From positions 1 through 7,263 of the forward strand of contig JAFYOK010000171.1 in NCBI GenBank assembly GCA_017560175.1: 7,263 nucleotides of DNA, read 5' to 3'. Under the pieces are notes generated by a model. That model was given only the letters and a program-made list of their open reading frames with translations. It was not told the DNA's origin and did no database searches. Every line of letters starts with the position of its first letter. Within the stretch, counting starts at the first letter, position 1. This stretch comes from Clostridia bacterium (GTDB lineage Bacteria > Bacillota > Clostridia > Oscillospirales > Butyricicoccaceae). The position numbers were made by a program, and so were the translations under genes. Below are positions 4,979 through 7,263 of the stretch, one piece after another.

Positions 4979-6184
4979 ATGAACATTCTGGTTATCAATG
5001 CAGGCAGCTCTTCCCTGAAGTATCAGCTGCTGAATCCCGAAAACGGCGAGCTGCTGGCTAAGGGCCTCTGCGAGCGTATCGGTATCGACGGCAAGTTCAC
5101 CTACAAGCCCCAGGTCGAGGGCAAGAAGGTTCTGGACGCTGTTGACGTTGCTATGCCCACACACAGCGAAGCTATCCAGGCTGTTATGAACGCCCTGATC
5201 GACGCTGAGAACGGCGTTGTCGGCTCCATGAAGGAGATCGACGCTGTTGGTCACCGTGTCGTTCACGGCGGCGAGGCTTTCAACAAGTCCGTCCTGATCA
5301 CAGAAGAAGTTATGAAGGCTCTGGAAGAGTGCATCCCCCTGGCTCCTCTGCACAACCCTGCTAACCTGACAGGTATCAACGCCTGCACAGCAGTTATGGG
5401 CAAGGATGTCCCCCAGGTTGCTGTCTTCGACACAGCTTTCCACCAGACAATGCCCGCTAAGGCTTATATGTACGCTCTGCCCTACGAGTACTATGAGAAC
5501 GACAAGGTTCGCCGCTACGGCTTCCACGGCACATCTCACAAGTATGTTGCCGGCCGCGCTGCTGCTATGCTGGGCAAGAACATCGAAGATGTCAAGCTGA
5601 TCTCCTGCCACCTGGGCAACGGTTCCTCCGTCACAGCTGTTGACGGCGGCAAGTCCGTCGACACATCCATGGGCTTCACCCCCCTGGCTGGTCTGCCCAT
5701 GGGCACACGTTCCGGCGACCTGGATGCAGGTATCCTGGAGTTCCTGATGAACAAGTACGGCATGAACATCAAGGAGATGGTCAACATCCTCAACAAGAAG
5801 TCCGGTGTTCAGGGCGTTTCCGGCGTTTCCTCCGACTTCCGTGATCTGGAGAACGCTTTCAAGGAAGGCAACGACCGCGCTGGTCTGGCTGTTGACATGT
5901 TCAACTACGGCGTTAAGAAGCTGATCGGTGCTTACGCTGCTGCTATGGGCGGCGTTGACGCTATCATCTTCACAGCCGGTGTCGGTGAGAACTCCGCTTC
6001 TCAGCGTCTGGCTATCGCTTCCGATCTGGAGTTCATGGGCGTCAAGATGGACGCTGAGGCTAACAACGTCCGTGGTAAGGAAGTTGTTATCTCCGCTGCT
6101 GACTCCAAGGTCAAGGTTCTGCTGATCCCCACAAACGAAGAGCTGATGATCGCTATGGACACAGCTGCTATCGTCAAGGCTTAA
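4979..6184 (+). CDS. ackA: Acetate kinase (401 aa)
   Basis: Acetate kinase interconverts acetyl phosphate + ADP and acetate + ATP, the ATP-yielding last step of acetate fermentation in the cytoplasm. Family motifs are complete: NAGSSSLKYQ (7-16), GHRVVHGGE (91-99), FDTAFHQTMP (150-159), YGFHGTSHKY (180-189), CHLGNGSSV (210-218), LPMGTRSGDLD (239-249) and TNEE (385-388). N7, R93, D151, H183, R244 and E387 correspond to the catalytic and binding residues N7, R91, D148, H180, R241 and E384 of the Methanosarcina enzyme. I chose the ATG at 4979 because AGGAG (4964-4968) is ten bases upstream; an in-frame GTG at 4970 is only one base from it. Codon use is strongly biased (Ala GCT, Thr ACA, Lys AAG), pointing to high expression. 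It is monocistronic here; no pta gene is adjacent within the window. Confidence 0.98.
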   Translation: MNILVINAGSSSLKYQLLNPENGELLAKGLCERIGIDGKFTYKPQVEGKKVLDAVDVAMPTHSEAIQAVMNALIDAENGVVGSMKEIDAVGHRVVHGGEAFNKSVLITEEVMKALEECIPLAPLHNPANLTGINACTAVMGKDVPQVAVFDTAFHQTMPAKAYMYALPYEYYENDKVRRYGFHGTSHKYVAGRAAAMLGKNIEDVKLISCHLGNGSSVTAVDGGKSVDTSMGFTPLAGLPMGTRSGDLDAGILEFLMNKYGMNIKEMVNILNKKSGVQGVSGVSSDFRDLENAFKEGNDRAGLAVDMFNYGVKKLIGAYAAAMGGVDAIIFTAGVGENSASQRLAIASDLEFMGVKMDAEANNVRGKEVVISAADSKVKVLLIPTNEELMIAMDTAAIVKA

Positions 6185-6215
6185 TCAGCTGCCTGCATAA
6201 ACGCGATTTGATTTT

Positions 6216-6244
6216 AAAGGCTCCGCTTCGGCGGAGCCTTTTTT
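6216..6244 (+). terminator. Rho-independent terminator of ackA
   Basis: An 11-bp perfect stem AAAGGCTCCGC (6216-6226) with its complement (6231-6241), closed by a stable C(UUCG)G tetraloop (6227-6230), followed by a run of six T (6239-6244). It lies about 30 bases after the ackA stop. Confidence 0.95.
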
Positions 6245-6266
6245 ATTTGTTCAAGCTTTCCTTTTC

Positions 6267-6458
6267 AAAGCCTTCCCTGTGTAAGGGAAGGGGGACCGCT
6301 TTAGCGGTGGATGAAGGACTGCTGACCGACATTAAAATCGGTACTATGCCCTTGTAGGGGAGGCGTTTCGCCTCCCGCGGGACGGGAAACCCGTCCCCTA
6401 CATTCGTTCACCGGAAGATCGCTCCTATGTCATGGCCATCCTCGTGGGGGAAGCCTTT
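6267..6458. repeat. MITE-like palindromic repeat element, copy 2 (longer)
   Basis: The outer ends match 10 of 11 as inverted repeats: AAAGCCTTCCC (6267-6277) and GGGAAGCCTTT (6448-6458). Bases 6268-6314 repeat 1062-1106 with a two-base length difference and few substitutions, including the ACCGCT/AGCGGT hairpin (6295-6308). Beyond that the two copies diverge: this one carries ACCGA/TCGGT (6325-6341) and the double palindrome at 6353-6402. It has no coding frame. It fills most of the gene-free stretch between ackA and the last gene; the rest of that stretch is the ackA terminator and the next gene's start signals. Confidence 0.7.
6353..6402. repeat. Double-hairpin palindrome bounded by TGTAGGGG/CCCCTACA
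   Basis: An outer inverted repeat, TGTAGGGG (6353-6360) and CCCCTACA (6395-6402), surrounds two hairpins: GGGAGGCG/CGCCTCCC with loop TTT (6358-6376) and GGGACGGG/CCCGTCCC with loop AAA (6379-6397). The whole could fold as a three-way, clover-like structure. TGTAGGGG-type ends are familiar from short interspersed repeats of Clostridia. It looks like a module within, or inserted into, copy 2 of the larger element. Confidence 0.7.
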
Positions 6459-6500
6459 CTAAACTGTTTTTTTCTGTATTCCCGGAACATTTCTTCCCTT

Positions 6501-6561
6501 TTCTGCGTCTGAATGGTAAACTTATAATAACAAGAACCTCTGCCTCCCTTTCGGAAAGGAG
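6501..6561 (+). promoter_or_regulatory. Probable promoter and ribosome binding site of the secreted-protein gene
   Basis: A perfect -10 box TATAAT (6523-6528) has no good -35 box at 16-18 bases (TTTCTG is at 6500-6505), so activation or another sigma factor is possible. AAAGGAG (6555-6561) is seven bases before the ATG at 6569 and decides for it against the in-frame ATG at 6563, which is only one base from the Shine-Dalgarno. Confidence 0.4.
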
Positions 6562-6568
6562 CATGCCC

Positions 6569-7263
6569 ATGAGAAAAATCGTCCTATCTCTTGTTCTGGT
6601 ACTGGTACTGTGTACAACCACTTTTGCCGTTTCCCCGATCGAGCAGGCTCGCGCATGGACTGAGGCAGTCGGGCTTCCCATAGAGTTTCTGGAAAGTGCC
6701 TATGACGATCTTATACTTCAGATTTACAACGACAATAAATCTGCCCACCATATCGAATTTGAAATCATCGCAAAGTATGGTACAGAAGCATTCGACCCCA
6801 ATCTTTTGACAGAAGTTCCGACCGATGCGCCTGACCTGTGGTGTGTTTCTGCAAAAGCATCCTCTGTCGAAGGCTATGTTGAATATGTAAATGTCTATGT
6901 TTATTATGTATGGGATGTCGACTTTGCCGAAAAAGAATTGATCGGTTCCCGGGATGCTGTTCGCTTAACATGGGATTCCTCTGTTTGGACAAGAACAACA
7001 AACAGCATCTTCACAACAGAACTGATCGGTGCCAAAACCAATTCTGTATATCACACTTCCACTCGTCCTGCCACAAGCGGCCAGGGTTTTGCAGAATGGG
7101 GCGTGCCCATAGAGTCTGTCCGGGGTACTCCCTACGGCTCTGCAAAAATACAGCTGCTTCCTGTGGATACACAAATGAAAACCGATACAGAATATACTTC
7201 CCCTTTCGATGCGTTCTATGAGCATGAAACGGTTGCTGAAACCCCTGTCCGTTCCCGCTATAC
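6569..7263 (+). CDS. Secreted protein of unknown function, N-terminal part (open at window edge)
   Basis: The frame stays open for 231 codons from the ATG at 6569 to the end of the window, so the C terminus is missing. I do not recognise the family. Residues 1-20 are a clear signal peptide: basic RK at 2-3, a Leu/Val-rich core (4-14) and a likely signal peptidase I cut after TTFA (20). Cys15 is not in a lipobox, since the residue before it is Leu, so a lipoprotein is unlikely. The mature part is acidic and aromatic-rich, with a Tyr/Val-rich stretch near 104-112 that looks like beta strand, then Thr/Ser-rich segments and a GQGFAEWGVP motif (171-180). No catalytic motif, cell-wall anchor or repeat is visible in the part present. 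Codon use is mixed and lacks the strong bias of ackA. It probably acts outside the membrane. Confidence 0.8.
   Translation, partial: MRKIVLSLVLVLVLCTTTFAVSPIEQARAWTEAVGLPIEFLESAYDDLILQIYNDNKSAHHIEFEIIAKYGTEAFDPNLLTEVPTDAPDLWCVSAKASSVEGYVEYVNVYVYYVWDVDFAEKELIGSRDAVRLTWDSSVWTRTTNSIFTTELIGAKTNSVYHTSTRPATSGQGFAEWGVPIESVRGTPYGSAKIQLLPVDTQMKTDTEYTSPFDAFYEHETVAETPVRSRY

Noticed and set aside
4949..5611. A 220-codon minus-strand frame opposite ackA
   Set aside because: It lies wholly opposite the strongly codon-biased ackA gene and has no family motif or start signal.

Overview
The window looks like a piece of chromosome from a gut-type Clostridia (Oscillospiraceae/Ruminococcaceae-like). Evidence: SigA-type promoters with exact 17-base spacers, strong AGGAGG-type ribosome binding sites, the Firmicutes housekeeping set rplU-rpmA-obgE, a TmcAL (YlbM) tRNA-modification gene beside acetate kinase, and the small palindromic intergenic repeats common in this group. 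The taxon is an inference from gene content and style; no rRNA is present.

Layout, left to right. A small cysteine-rich protein gene (+, 71-277) has its own promoter and a hairpin terminator that can serve both strands. Facing it is a Nudix hydrolase gene (-, 428-949) with its own promoter; its 3' untranslated region is a chain of five short hairpins joined by CTTCA-like linkers. The gene-free stretch 950-1463 holds the Nudix promoter, a 142-base palindromic repeat element, the obgE terminator and a second chain of hairpins. Next, on the minus strand, is the ribosome-linked cluster rplU (L21), rpmA (L27), obgE (GTPase), transcribed from a near-consensus promoter through a structured L21 leader. 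A perfect 14-bp hairpin lies between rpmA and obgE. Upstream of that promoter, also on the minus strand, is tmcAL (3656-4861).

tmcAL and ackA (+, 4979-6184) diverge from a 117-base AT-rich region with interleaved promoters. Both enzymes use acetate: AckA interconverts acetyl phosphate and acetate, and TmcAL activates acetate with ATP to acetylate the anticodon of elongator tRNA-Met. ackA ends at a textbook UUCG-loop terminator. The gene-free stretch 6185-6568 then holds a second, larger copy of the repeat element and the start signals of the last gene, a secreted protein of unknown function that runs off the right edge (6569 to end).

The coding content is ordinary housekeeping, and I do not see a convincing undescribed multi-gene system. 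The parts that most deserve a second look are non-coding: the two hairpin chains, the two repeat copies (one of which appears to complete a terminator), the L21 leader with two mutually exclusive foldings, and the tmcAL/ackA divergent control region. L27 also lacks the usual Firmicutes cleavable leader and the prp protease gene is absent from the operon.
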